From positions 1 to 41,007 of the IMG/VR virus record IMGVR_UViG_3300046683_000116: a stretch of DNA of 41,007 bases; one strand, written 5' to 3'. The notes under the pieces were generated by a model. That model saw only the letters and a program-made list of their open reading frames with translations, ran no database searches and was not told where the DNA came from. The position numbers and the translations under genes are program-made. Positions 1 to 7,879 of this stretch are shown in pieces. Numbering within the stretch: position 1 is the first letter of the stretch; each line of letters begins with the position of its first letter. Source of the DNA: a virus.

Positions 1-127
1 AAATCCTGTTCGGATAGGCCTGGGACCGGCTGGTTGCCTTGGCCGAATACTGCCGCTGGGTCCAGCTGCATGCGTTGCGCCATTTCCTTCAGCAATCCAG
101 CCCGTTCATTCGGGTCTTTCGACATCG
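1..127. repeat. Terminal direct repeat, left copy (circular-assembly overlap)
   Basis: These 127 bases are identical to 40881-41007. Exactly 127 bp is a usual maximum k-mer overlap left by de Bruijn assemblers on a closed circle, so I read it as an assembly signature of a circular or circularly permuted molecule of 40,880 bp rather than a biological terminal repeat. It lies inside the scaffold-like gene, whose reading frame continues correctly through the junction. Confidence 0.93.
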
Positions 128-701
128 CCCTGACATGGAAGGAAGCCCACTGCTTAATCGCGTCAGCTGGGTGGACCCTTCCGCCTGTCTGGTAGTCGAC
201 CAGCGCTGCGGATACGCTGGGATGCTCAAATACTGGCGCGACGGCTTGCGTAAACTGTACTGCTGTCGCGTTGGCCTGCACCTTGCTTTGGTAGTCGCGC
301 TCCATTTCGTTATGCCGCTTCAGAAGGAAATCCTGTCCGTCCTTTGGCAGCTTGGCGAATGTCGTGCGGTCCTCGGCAGACCAGTGCGCTGGTGCTTCGC
401 TGCTACTCCCTGGGACAGGGGCTGGGCTTGGCTGCTGTACTGGTGGTGCGGTCTTGTCTGGCTGTTGCAGGGCTGGGTCCTGGGAGGACTGCTCACCTGT
501 CGCATCAGCTGGTGGTGCCGATGCAAATCGACCTAAATTATCGCGCGTTCTGCCGTCTTGTCCAGCAGGTAGCGGTTCGGTGCCTTCTGCAGGCGGTTCG
601 GCGGCCTCGACCTCATCCCAGGCTGCCGCTGCAATCTCGCGCAAAGACCGTGGCTGTTCCTCTGCGGCGCCGTTCGGTTCATTCGGGTTCTCGTTGGCCA
701 T
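1..701 (-). CDS. Scaffold-like head assembly protein, N-terminal part (gene crosses the circular junction)
   Basis: The start codon at 699-701 follows a strong GGAGG ribosome-binding site 9 nt upstream. The frame is open to the window edge and is in phase with the ORF at 40391-41007; together they encode 396 residues. The first ~100 residues are rich in Glu, Pro and Ala (low complexity), followed by a helical, Gln-rich region. The role is inferred from position between portal and major capsid protein, acidic/helical composition and length, which fit an internal scaffold of a P22-like head; I recognise no catalytic motif. It overlaps the preceding gene by 23 bp, so translation is probably coupled. 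Confidence 0.8.
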   Translation of the reverse strand, partial: MANENPNEPNGAAEEQPRSLREIAAAAWDEVEAAEPPAEGTEPLPAGQDGRTRDNLGRFASAPPADATGEQSSQDPALQQPDKTAPPVQQPSPAPVPGSSSEAPAHWSAEDRTTFAKLPKDGQDFLLKRHNEMERDYQSKVQANATAVQFTQAVAPVFEHPSVSAALVDYQTGGRVHPADAIKQWASFHVRAMSKDPNERAGLLKEMAQRMQLDPAAVFGQGNQPVPGLSEQD

Positions 702-972
702 TTGCCCTAACCTCCTTCAATTGTTCCTCGCGTCCTCTGCTGTAGACGTGACCTGGTGGCATATCGCGCGGGTCGTAACAGTCGTGCGCGTTCATCTCGC
801 GATCTCGCTGTCTCCAGCTGGTGACCTGGTCGCCGGTCACTGGGCTTTCGAAGCTGTCGAAATGGCCGATGCGCGGCGTTGGAAAGCCTTTGGCCGTCAG
901 CGCCATCTGCTCGACGGGTTCGCCAGTTGCCTTGTTGACCAGGACGCCGTTACGCCGAACATAGACCGTCAT
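679..972 (-). CDS. Small head-module protein of unknown function (97 aa)
   Basis: The start at 970-972 forms an ATGA overlap with the upstream 85-aa gene; the frame is open further upstream but that part overlaps the 85-aa gene and looks spurious. The protein starts MTVYVRRNGVLVNK and later holds a charged segment ending in a region rich in Asp, Arg and Pro. I do not recognise a family. Position between portal and scaffold genes and tight coupling suggest a minor head or assembly role. Its 3' end contains the scaffold gene's ribosome-binding site. Confidence 0.7.
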   Translation of the reverse strand: MTVYVRRNGVLVNKATGEPVEQMALTAKGFPTPRIGHFDSFESPVTGDQVTSWRQRDREMNAHDCYDPRDMPPGHVYSRGREEQLKEVRANGQREPE

Positions 973-1226
973 GGCGCCTCCAGTGCCGCGCGCCTGGCCA
1001 GGATCAATGCGATCTCCAGATGTTCGGCGGCCTTCTGCATGCGCTTGCTGCGGTAGTCCCAGCCATCGCTGGTCGAACTGCCTTCTGCGTCGTGCATGAT
1101 CTTGCACAAGGCTTCTGCAGCTTCTGTCAGGCTGTCCAGGCGGCCCAGCTGGGCGTCAGACAGCGGCAGCCCAGTCTCGATATTGACTGGGATGCCATAT
1201 TTGATTGGTGCGTCGCGCGGTCCCAT
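969..1226 (-). CDS. Small head-module protein of unknown function (85 aa)
   Basis: The 85-residue protein starts MGPRDAPIKYGIPVN and has a largely helical, Ala-rich second half (residues ~28-85). It ends in an ATGA overlap with the 97-aa gene downstream and lies 7 bp after the IPT-domain gene. No recognised domain. Context implies a minor virion or assembly component; this is inference from gene order only. Confidence 0.7.
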   Translation of the reverse strand: MGPRDAPIKYGIPVNIETGLPLSDAQLGRLDSLTEAAEALCKIMHDAEGSSTSDGWDYRSKRMQKAAEHLEIALILARRAALEAP

Positions 1227-1233
1227 GGTGGCC

Positions 1234-1746
1234 TCATGTAAAGGTGAAGTTGGAACCGTTCGATTTGACGCCGTGGTCGATCACCTTGACGACAACGATG
1301 CCAGGCGTCGAACGCGGGTCCTCCAGCATGTCGATCCTGGTCGGGCTGACATAGCGGCTGTAGGGCGTGACGACGCCACCAGTCTCGACCTGGGACCATG
1401 GCGTGAACTTGGTTCCCGTGATCGTCACCCAGATCGGCGCACCACCAGAGACGCCAGTATTTGGCGACAGACTGGTAATGGTCGGATCGTCAGCGGGTGA
1501 TACTGGCGCTGGTCCGTATGGTTCGCCAGGATCGATCCAGCCGCGTGGGCTGGTGACGTCCTGGGCAATCGGCATACCGACAATGGCGGCCTTTTCGACC
1601 TGCGTCTTTGGCGCAAAATCGTTGGTGACGTTGGCGGTCGAAACCGCCACGTCGTCGCCATATGCACCGCCGTAGTAGGTGATGACAGGCACGTAAGCCG
1701 GTGTCAGCGTGCCAGGCGGTGCTGGGACCGGATAGCGCTGGCTCAT
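1234..1746 (-). CDS. IPT/TIG Ig-like domain protein, probable capsid decoration or accessory protein
   Basis: 170 residues. The C-terminal half (about 88-170) has the hallmarks of an IPT/TIG immunoglobulin-like fold: a PTITSLSPNTGVSGG start, a VTITGTKF strand and a closing run of beta strands ending SNFTFT. The N-terminal half is Pro/Tyr/Gly-rich. Ig-like domains of this type are common on phage capsids and tails, where they bind weakly to cell-surface sugars. It sits between the portal and scaffold genes and overlaps the upstream 82-aa gene by 4 bp, which favours a head-associated protein. Surface display is inferred. Confidence 0.72.
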   Translation of the reverse strand: MSQRYPVPAPPGTLTPAYVPVITYYGGAYGDDVAVSTANVTNDFAPKTQVEKAAIVGMPIAQDVTSPRGWIDPGEPYGPAPVSPADDPTITSLSPNTGVSGGAPIWVTITGTKFTPWSQVETGGVVTPYSRYVSPTRIDMLEDPRSTPGIVVVKVIDHGVKSNGSNFTFT

Positions 1747-1991
1747 GGCGTGCCTCCATCAGGGTTGTGGAACGGGTCCGGTGGCGGGTTGCCTGACGGG
1801 TAAGGCTCCTGGGCGCCAACATCGATTGGCACGGCGGGGACCGGATCGACTGGCGGATCTGACGGGTTCGGCCCGCTCTTGAACTGTTCCGTATGATAGT
1901 CTTCCGGTGGCAAGCCCGTCGTCAGGTCCTCACCTTCAGTTGGCGTTGGTGCCGGTGCTTCATCGTCCGTTCGTATCGTTGCCTTTGCCAT
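1743..1991 (-). CDS. Small Pro-rich acidic protein (82 aa)
   Basis: 82 residues, rich in Pro, Asp, Glu and Gly with no predicted globular core; probably disordered. A strong purine-rich site (AGGAAAAGGACA) precedes the ATG. It lies 19 bp downstream of the portal stop and ends in an ATGA overlap with the IPT-domain gene. Function unknown; similar Pro-rich low complexity recurs in the portal and other virion proteins of this phage. Confidence 0.65.
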   Translation of the reverse strand: MAKATIRTDDEAPAPTPTEGEDLTTGLPPEDYHTEQFKSGPNPSDPPVDPVPAVPIDVGAQEPYPSGNPPPDPFHNPDGGTP

Positions 1992-2010
1992 TGTCCTTTT
2001 CCTTTCCTGG

Positions 2011-4419
2011 TTAGACGACTACACCGCCAGGGCCTTGCGGCATGGCTTGCGGTGGTGGCGGTGGCGGTGCATGGCCGTTGGCCTTTGACGGTGGTGGTCC
2101 GCCTGGCTGCGGTCCGCCTGGTGGCGGCATCGGTGGCGGTGGCGGCATCAGCGCCTGCTGCGCGATCTGCATCTGCAGCTGTTCGATAAAATCGTCGATC
2201 AGTTCGACGACACCGCGCGAGAACCGGACCGGATGCAGGAACATCTTCAGCAGTTCCAGCGACAGCATCACCACCTGCGGCGGCGGTAGGATGCCGGTCT
2301 GGATCATCTGGCTAGCGCCCTGCATGACGGCGGAAATCGACTGCATCACCATCTGCATCGATTGCTGTTCTTCCTGCTCGTCTGCGACGACGGTGCTATC
2401 GCTTTCGATGTCGACGGTGCAGGTGCGCATGAAGTCTGAACGCAGGATGGCCATCACCTCTGGCGTGACATCCTCACCCGTCATGGCCGACAGCGTCGAG
2501 GCGTCGAAATTCTTGGCGATCAGTTCGGCCTTCATCTTCAGCAGATCGGTGACGAAGTTGGACGCCTGCTGTTTCTGGTCCGACAGGCGCACCATGCCCA
2601 TCGAACCCTTGATGCGCTGGGCGGTGGCGGTCTCTGACGCCTTGGTGGCACCGCGCATGATGTCGCTGATGCCCATGATTTCATAAATGGCCTGTTTGAT
2701 CTCTTCGCGAGCGACGTAAAGCTCTTTCAGCGCCGTCATGAAATCGACAATCGGCAGCATCCAAATATGGTTCTGCAGGCCGCCATTGATCATATCGACG
2801 CCGTCGACAGGGATCATCTTCTGGTCGTCGGCGTTCAACAGGTCGGCAATATCCCTGGACGCCGAATTATAGGCGCCGCGCACCTTGATCTGTTTCGTCA
2901 GGTTGGAGATCCGGCGGCTGGTCTCGTCGAGATCTGAAGCCAGATCGGCGTAAAGATCATAGAAGGCGCGCGGGATCTGGGTGTCGGTGGTGGTGACGGC
3001 CAGCATCGGCCTGGGAATAGGATAGAAACCGTCCAGGCCGTATGTGTCTTCGTCGACACGCATCACCATGCCGCCCAGTTCGCGGACAAACCAGATGATG
3101 CGTTTGTTCTGGCGGTCCCAGATCTCCCAGATCATCATTTTCTTGATGACGTCGCCAAGCTTGGTGGCGGACCGCATTGGCGCACCACCGCCGACCAGGT
3201 TCTTGGCCGCGCTCTCTTCGGTCCAGCGGCATAGTTCGCTTTCGACCTTCCTGGTGGCGATCAGATTGTCGAACTTGGCGGACGAACCCTGGAATTCGTC
3301 GATGGCGGCCCTAGCGGTGAACAGGTGGCGAAAGGCAATCCAGTCGGTGTCGCCTGGCGCGCGCACCGGATCGAGCAGCAGGTCTTCCCAGTAGACATAT
3401 TCATCGTTGACCTGTTCCCAGACCTTGACGTCCTCCATCGGCGGTCCGCCATTGTCGCCCATGCCTCGACCAGCTGCGGCAGCAACAGGCGGCGGCAGCG
3501 GCGTTGTGCCGTCACCAGCCATCACTGGCCGCTGTTCCATGTGAGGTATCCAGCGCACGCGAACGCAGCCACGGCCAGGCAGCAGAACGTCCTTGATCGC
3601 GGCCTTGACGCTCTCATGGCTCATTTCGTCTTCGACGACAATTTCCAGGGTTTTTTCGATGACCGACGCGGCAGCCTCAATCGCCTTCTGCGACGGCTTG
3701 CCAGCTGATGGCACGCCTGGCGGCGGCATCATCGGCATTGGAGCGGGTGGCGGTGGTCCAGCAAGCAAACCACCACCACCCATGCCAGGGCCTGCGTCTG
3801 GAGGGAGTGCAGGGGCTCCTGGTCCTGGAACGTCCGATGGAAGTGACGGCGGTCCAGATCCTAACCCAGGCGCTCCATTTACAGGCGCTGCAGGTCCGGC
3901 TGGCGGCGGATTGGTAGCAGGAACAGCGCCCTGCGGCAATGGAGGACCTTGTAGCGGCGGACCGCCAGGCGATAGGCCCATAGGCGGTCCCATCGGCGGC
4001 ATTGGCGGCGGCACTTGCGGCTTATCTGGGTTCGAAAAGCGCGCCCGTACAATTGGCTCTGGTGGCTTAGTATAAATGGCCGGAAGCATAGTTTCGGTGT
4101 TGGCAAATAGAATATTGAAAGTAATTCGTCCGCCTTTACCTTTGGCGCGGGCTGCTGGCTGGCTATTCTTGTAAGTTTGATTGCTGCTTTCATTGCGGTA
4201 AATCTGGATGATCTCCCTGCCACGCTTGCGCCAATCGCTTTCAGCCCGTTCGGCATCTTCCAGGCACCTCTGCCAATAGCCAGCATCGATGCCCATATCC
4301 TCGACCTGGCCGGTGTCATCCTTCGCGGTCGCGGCCAGGTCCGGTGCATCCGGCTTGCCGCTTTCTGCTGGCGATGTCGGTGCAACGATTGGGGTCGTGA
4401 TGTCTGGATCTTTGGCCAT
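2011..4419 (-). CDS. Portal protein (P22-like), with large Pro/Gly-rich insertion
   Basis: 802 residues. The portal dodecamer forms the DNA channel at the capsid vertex and docks terminase and the tail. The N-terminal part (residues ~45-128: W-R-x-x-A-E region, the FNILFANTETMLPAIY segment, EPIVRARF) and the part after ~245 (helical VIEKTLEIVVED, GRGCVRVRW, WEDLLLDPVRAPGDTDW) match P22-type portals. Between them, residues ~131-243 are almost pure Pro/Gly/Met/Ala, and the C-terminus (~755-802) is also Pro/Gly-rich. P22-like portals are usually about 600-750 residues, so the insertion explains the length. It lies 2 bp after terL, as is normal. Confidence 0.92.
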   Translation of the reverse strand: MAKDPDITTPIVAPTSPAESGKPDAPDLAATAKDDTGQVEDMGIDAGYWQRCLEDAERAESDWRKRGREIIQIYRNESSNQTYKNSQPAARAKGKGGRITFNILFANTETMLPAIYTKPPEPIVRARFSNPDKPQVPPPMPPMGPPMGLSPGGPPLQGPPLPQGAVPATNPPPAGPAAPVNGAPGLGSGPPSLPSDVPGPGAPALPPDAGPGMGGGGLLAGPPPPAPMPMMPPPGVPSAGKPSQKAIEAAASVIEKTLEIVVEDEMSHESVKAAIKDVLLPGRGCVRVRWIPHMEQRPVMAGDGTTPLPPPVAAAAGRGMGDNGGPPMEDVKVWEQVNDEYVYWEDLLLDPVRAPGDTDWIAFRHLFTARAAIDEFQGSSAKFDNLIATRKVESELCRWTEESAAKNLVGGGAPMRSATKLGDVIKKMMIWEIWDRQNKRIIWFVRELGGMVMRVDEDTYGLDGFYPIPRPMLAVTTTDTQIPRAFYDLYADLASDLDETSRRISNLTKQIKVRGAYNSASRDIADLLNADDQKMIPVDGVDMINGGLQNHIWMLPIVDFMTALKELYVAREEIKQAIYEIMGISDIMRGATKASETATAQRIKGSMGMVRLSDQKQQASNFVTDLLKMKAELIAKNFDASTLSAMTGEDVTPEVMAILRSDFMRTCTVDIESDSTVVADEQEEQQSMQMVMQSISAVMQGASQMIQTGILPPPQVVMLSLELLKMFLHPVRFSRGVVELIDDFIEQLQMQIAQQALMPPPPPMPPPGGPQPGGPPPSKANGHAPPPPPPQAMPQGPGGVVV

Positions 4420-4421
4420 CG

Positions 4422-5849
4422 TTATTCCAGTTCGTCGAGTTTGAAGGCGTTGGCGACCAGGTACGGATTTTTGTCGCCATAGGTCTCGCGCCGTGCCAGA
4501 TAGGGCCTGGACATGCAGGCGTAACGGGTCTCATCCACGGCGTGATCTTCCAGATCGGTGTCGAGATCTTCTGGGTTCGAACTGTCATGGATCATCATCG
4601 GCAAAGTGCGGGTTATGTCGCGGCAATGATTGAAAAAGAAGATCATCGGGTGACCTTCCTCTGTTCCCAGCAGCCTGGTGCGCAGCTGGTCCCAGCCACC
4701 CATGCGCTTATCCCTGGAAACGCGGATGTTGTCAGCACGGCGGAAATACACTTCCTGCCTGGACATGGTTTCCGCGATGGAGGGACCGGAGATGACAGCA
4801 AAGGCGGCAGGGTCGAGAATGCCGTAAGCGACATACTCGCGCTTGCCCGTCGATGCGTCAGTCTCGCGCTGCAGGATACCCTTGCCGACAGCCTCTGCGG
4901 TCATTCGCAAGCCCTCATTGCCGAAACCTGGCTTGGCGCCGTACCACTCGCGATAGCGCACCATCGCGCCGCGTGGAACCAGGTGGCCATCATGCTCGAA
5001 AGTGTCCTGGCAGATGGCCCACCAGCCGACGCTGAACGGCTTGGCAGAACCCCAGTCCATGCTCCTGAACTTGATCCAGGCGTTAGGGATCGGAAACGGC
5101 GCCAGGACATGCCTGGCCTTGTCGTATTCGGGGAAGAAAGCGCCCTCGACGACGTCCCAGTCGCCCTCCAGCCAGGCCTTGACCAGCTGCGGAGATCCGA
5201 CCGCCTTCAGGCGATTGACGTAACCAGGATCGTTGCGGAGTAGGGCTGGATTGTCCTGGACGCGCGACGGGATGAAAACGCGGCTGACGCCAGTCTCTGG
5301 GTCCTTGATGATGGTATTCGGACCATAGTCGATGAACATCGCCTTGACGGCAAAATGGCTGGGTCCGCCAGGGTTGCAGGTTGCCTTCATCTGGCAGCGG
5401 ATACCTGCAGGGGACCGGAGTGTCGCCAGCAGCTTCAGCATCGGCGTCAGCGATAGAAACTGGGTGATTTCCTCCAGGTAAACCCGCGTCAGGCTCCAGC
5501 CCTGGTAATTCTCGGCGTCCTTTTCGTTTTCCAGATACGCCATGTAAAGCCTGGCGCCATTGGTAAACTGGAAGAAAGCATCCGGCTCTTTTTTCCACCT
5601 GGCGGCATTGCCGAACAGGGTTTCTGCCGTGGCAATCGTGTCCTTCAGGTCGGCACGCCGCTTGCGCAGCATCAGGCCGCGCGCATCAGGCCCATAGGCT
5701 TCAGCATGCAGCCACCAGTCGCCCAGAGATCCGAATGTCTTGCCGCCGCCGCGCGCACCACCAAACACTGTGATATCAGCCGGACTGGTGATATAAGGCA
5801 CCTGAGCGGGCTGCGGAATGAAGCGGTGAATTATGCGGCCATTTGCCAT
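4422..5849 (-). CDS. terL: Terminase large subunit (packaging ATPase and nuclease)
   Basis: 475 residues. The Walker A motif GGARGGGKT is at residues 30-38 and the Walker B-like VYLEEI at 123-128; the RNase H-like nuclease has acidic residues at D265 (SMDWGS), D347 (ILDPAAF) and the DHAVDETRY segment at 435-443. The length is typical for a Terminase_6-type subunit. It powers DNA translocation through the portal and cuts the concatemer. It is the first gene of the long late operon. A promoter lies immediately upstream and no good ribosome-binding site precedes the ATG. The small-subunit candidate is 8 kb away. Confidence 0.95.
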   Translation of the reverse strand: MANGRIIHRFIPQPAQVPYITSPADITVFGGARGGGKTFGSLGDWWLHAEAYGPDARGLMLRKRRADLKDTIATAETLFGNAARWKKEPDAFFQFTNGARLYMAYLENEKDAENYQGWSLTRVYLEEITQFLSLTPMLKLLATLRSPAGIRCQMKATCNPGGPSHFAVKAMFIDYGPNTIIKDPETGVSRVFIPSRVQDNPALLRNDPGYVNRLKAVGSPQLVKAWLEGDWDVVEGAFFPEYDKARHVLAPFPIPNAWIKFRSMDWGSAKPFSVGWWAICQDTFEHDGHLVPRGAMVRYREWYGAKPGFGNEGLRMTAEAVGKGILQRETDASTGKREYVAYGILDPAAFAVISGPSIAETMSRQEVYFRRADNIRVSRDKRMGGWDQLRTRLLGTEEGHPMIFFFNHCRDITRTLPMMIHDSSNPEDLDTDLEDHAVDETRYACMSRPYLARRETYGDKNPYLVANAFKLDELE

Positions 5850-5860
5850 GGCCGTAAGTA

Positions 5861-5888
5861 ATTATCTGAGTTGCCGGAAAACTGTCAA
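5861..5888 (-). promoter_or_regulatory. Probable late promoter upstream of terL
   Basis: On the minus strand TTGACA (5888-5883) and GATAAT (5866-5861) are separated by 16 bp: a perfect -35 and a 5-of-6 match -10. Transcription would start near 5854, leaving only about 5 nt before the terL ATG (5849), so the mRNA may be almost leaderless. All genes from terL round the circle to 23897 lie downstream on the same strand. Confidence 0.7.
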
Positions 5889-5897
5889 TTGAAGGCG

Positions 5898-5939
5898 AGG
5901 CGCCAGACCTGGGACATGGGCATGTTCGATCTGGCGCCT
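5898..5939. repeat. Inverted repeat upstream of terL (10-bp arms)
   Basis: AGGCGCCAGA at 5898-5907 is exactly complementary to TCTGGCGCCT at 5930-5939, with a 22-nt loop. It lies just upstream of the terL promoter in the 185-bp gene-free interval 5850-6034. It could be a terminator for the accessory operon, an operator or part of a packaging site; no T-run follows either arm. Confidence 0.6.
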
Positions 5940-5983
5940 TCCTCGACAAGACTGGGTGTCATCGTCCCCTTCCTGCCGAACTC

Positions 5984-6012
5984 TGAGCTATGCATACGTG
6001 CGGCATAGCTCA
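5984..6012. repeat. Inverted repeat (10-bp arms, 9-nt loop) between accessory and late operons
   Basis: TGAGCTATGC at 5984-5993 pairs perfectly with GCATAGCTCA at 6003-6012. It is 22 bp downstream of the last accessory gene stop (6035) on the minus strand, where a terminator would be expected, but no T-tract follows. Confidence 0.6.
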
Positions 6013-6034
6013 TGATACTAGGTATGCATTCACG

Positions 6035-6262
6035 TCATAGCCAGCACTCGACGATAACTGGATCGTCTTCGTCATAGCGTGGCATTCGATACAGGCCGCG
6101 CATGGCGAAATGCTCCTGCAGGCTTTTCAATTCGACCGCTTTCACGACATCATCCGTCTTCTCTTCACCGTTCCCGGTGATTTCCCAGCGACGCGCAATA
6201 AAGCCATCAGGAAAATCGCTGGGATGGTCGTAGATCGTCCAGATCGACAAGTGATCAGCCAT
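6035..6262 (-). CDS. Small hypothetical protein (75 aa), last gene of the accessory operon
   Basis: 75 residues from ATG 6262 (a GTG at 6268 would add two). It starts MADHLSIWTIYDHPSDFPDGF and has conserved-looking aromatic and acidic residues ending IVECWL. Proteins with this WTIYDHPSDFP-type opening are familiar to me as small uncharacterised proteins of alphaproteobacteria and their prophages, but I cannot assign a function. It overlaps the preceding gene by 8 bp. Confidence 0.72.
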   Translation of the reverse strand: MADHLSIWTIYDHPSDFPDGFIARRWEITGNGEEKTDDVVKAVELKSLQEHFAMRGLYRMPRYDEDDPVIVECWL

Positions 6263-6725
6263 CAGCACCGTGTCCGCCCTGGTCCTGAAAACGCTTCAGG
6301 ATGTATGTGTGACCGTCCTTTTCGATGTCGCCAGCCAGGTGCATCTGGTTCAACTGATACCAGATCCGGTTGGCGGTCTTTTTGTCGTCAGGCAGGCCGA
6401 TGGCTGGACCTATTTGCTTCAGCAACATGCCGCCCTTATTTGCCTCCAGCGCTGCCTTGGTGCGCTTGCGGATCTCCGGCCCAGTGATGCCACCTGCCGC
6501 CCTGGCGCCGCGACCGTCGCTTATCTTGCGGATTGTGATCGGTTCGCTTCTCCTGGCAGCCGGTTCGGCCTTCAGCATCAGCGTCTGCACACCGTCATTG
6601 CCGCGCAGCTGGGCGATAACCTCTGCGGCGCCCTCCAGCTTACTGATCTCATACTGCAGCGCTTCGATGGTCTGGCGATGCGCGGCGATCTTGTTTTCGA
6701 TCTGGTCGAGATAGGTGGCCTTCAT
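6255..6725 (-). CDS. Coiled-coil plus winged-helix-like protein (156 aa)
   Basis: 156 residues. Residues ~5-45 form an amphipathic coiled coil (MKATYLDQIENKIAAHRQTI onward). After a basic linker, residues ~82-150 look like a winged helix: the segment with RIWYQLNQMHLAGDIEKDGHT is typical of the recognition helix and wing. A DNA-binding or DNA-organising role is inferred. It forms an ATGA overlap with the upstream HTH gene, so the two may act together. Confidence 0.7.
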   Translation of the reverse strand: MKATYLDQIENKIAAHRQTIEALQYEISKLEGAAEVIAQLRGNDGVQTLMLKAEPAARRSEPITIRKISDGRGARAAGGITGPEIRKRTKAALEANKGGMLLKQIGPAIGLPDDKKTANRIWYQLNQMHLAGDIEKDGHTYILKRFQDQGGHGADG

Positions 6726-7015
6726 GCTCTTACCACCACTTCATAGCCCAGGGCGCGCAGCATCGCGAAGACGGTTTCCGCCCTTGGATGCTGGGTGACG
6801 CCTGTCGCCATGTTCTTGACGGTGCCATGCGTCATGCCAATTTCGGTGGCAAAGCGGCCATACTTCTTTTTCGAAAAAGCGATCTCCCTGGCCACGAAAG
6901 AGCAAAGATCATTGATGTTTTCGAAGGTGAATTCCGCCCTGCCGTTGACGATGTCTGGCCGCGTTTTTCCCCTAACACTGCGGGATGGTAACGTTGCAAT
7001 AGCCGCACTTTCCAT
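6722..7015 (-). CDS. XRE-like helix-turn-helix regulator (97 aa)
   Basis: 97 residues. The C-terminal half (about 45-95) reads as a Cro/CI-type helix-turn-helix: KKYGRFATEIGMTHGTVKNM, followed by helices ending LRALGYEVVVRA. The layout resembles small antitoxin-like or phage XRE regulators. A GAAGG ribosome-binding site precedes the ATG, and the gene ends in an ATGA overlap with the coiled-coil gene. No partner toxin is recognised. Likely represses or tunes its own operon; this is inference. Confidence 0.7.
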   Translation of the reverse strand: MESAAIATLPSRSVRGKTRPDIVNGRAEFTFENINDLCSFVAREIAFSKKKYGRFATEIGMTHGTVKNMATGVTQHPRAETVFAMLRALGYEVVVRA

Positions 7016-7017
7016 TT

Positions 7018-7221
7018 CTAGTTCCCTTCTTCCTTGCTTCGAAGTGATATCTGGAAATCAAACGCCTCCAGGAGTTTATCCGCCTGACGATCCAGGACGT
7101 CATGATCGGACCGTCCATAATCTGGGTGGCGCATCTTGCGCAGGATAACCAGGGCCTGGGCCTGCAGTTCCTTGCGCGTCATCGACATAAAGGCATTATT
7201 AGCCTGCTGAAACTTATGCAC
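7018..7221 (-). CDS. Small hypothetical protein (67 aa, GTG start)
   Basis: I chose the GTG at 7219-7221 because a GGGAGG ribosome-binding site lies 7 nt upstream and it limits overlap with the previous gene to 8 bp. In-frame ATGs at 7239 and 7188 lack good sites. The protein is helical and charged, with a basic MTRKELQAQALVILRKMRHPDYG centre split by a Pro. No family is recognised. It is part of the tightly packed accessory operon. Confidence 0.6.
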   Translation of the reverse strand: MHKFQQANNAFMSMTRKELQAQALVILRKMRHPDYGRSDHDVLDRQADKLLEAFDFQISLRSKEEGN

Positions 7222-7879
7222 TGATTTTCCTCCCTTCATTCTCTGGATACCATCTATCAAGAATATTGATCTGCCATAGACCAACTGTATGCGCCAGGGC
7301 GCGCAGGGCGCCCTCGCCTTCCTTTTCGGCTTCATCTTTGAGGAAGTGCAGGCCAGACAGGACGCTGTCGAGCAGTTCGTGCCTGGTGGCCTCTCGACCC
7401 TCGCGCCAGGCGGTCATCCCTATCGGATCACCCACGGTTATCAGCCAGCCGTCGTCGACCCTGAACGGCTTGTAGGATGTCGTCTCCCAGATCACCGTCA
7501 CGCCAGGATTGCGGTCGATCATCGTGCCATCGACAAACACCTCTCCCAGGTCTGACGTGTCGCGTCGCCTGGCCATCGGCTTTGTCAGGAAAGGACAGTT
7601 TTTGACCGCAAACTCGGCGCATAGCCGGTGACTGGGCGGTTCCATCGTGGTCCTGGTGATGCTGCACATCGGACCCAGGACGAACCATTTGCGTTTACCC
7701 ATGCGACCGCCGCAAAGCCAGCAGCGGTTCTTATTGTGGCACTCTTCGCGCCAGCCTGTCCTGACGACGCGAAAGTCTGGAACGCCTTTAATCCATTGGA
7801 CGAATTCAGGAACCGGATAGCCTCTGGCGTCGCGTGGCAATCTGGACATTTCAGGCGGCAAGCTAAACAGTTCTCGCAT
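7214..7879 (-). CDS. Hypothetical protein with CxxC zinc-ribbon-like element (221 aa)
   Basis: 221 residues. Cysteines cluster in the first half: CHNKNRCWLCGG (residues ~48-59), a Cys in GPMCSI and further Cys at about 87 and 94, which suggests a structural zinc site. The second half is acidic and aromatic with no motif I know. The ATG at 7879 is preceded by an in-frame stop, so the start is firm. Function unknown; the zinc-binding N-terminus hints at nucleic-acid or protein binding. Confidence 0.75.
   Translation of the reverse strand: MRELFSLPPEMSRLPRDARGYPVPEFVQWIKGVPDFRVVRTGWREECHNKNRCWLCGGRMGKRKWFVLGPMCSITRTTMEPPSHRLCAEFAVKNCPFLTKPMARRRDTSDLGEVFVDGTMIDRNPGVTVIWETTSYKPFRVDDGWLITVGDPIGMTAWREGREATRHELLDSVLSGLHFLKDEAEKEGEGALRALAHTVGLWQINILDRWYPENEGRKISA

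Noticed and set aside
1-127. Biological direct terminal repeat (T7-like)
   Set aside because: The length equals a standard assembler k-mer and cuts a gene; T7-like repeats are normally longer and lie between genes, though read data would be needed for certainty.
2042-2686. Plus-strand Gly/Cys/Ser-rich frame opposite the portal
   Set aside because: A complement of the Pro-rich portal C-terminus; no ribosome-binding site or domain.
3593-4075. Plus-strand Gly-rich frame opposite the portal insertion
   Set aside because: The mirror of the Pro/Gly-rich block in the portal; composition, not a gene.
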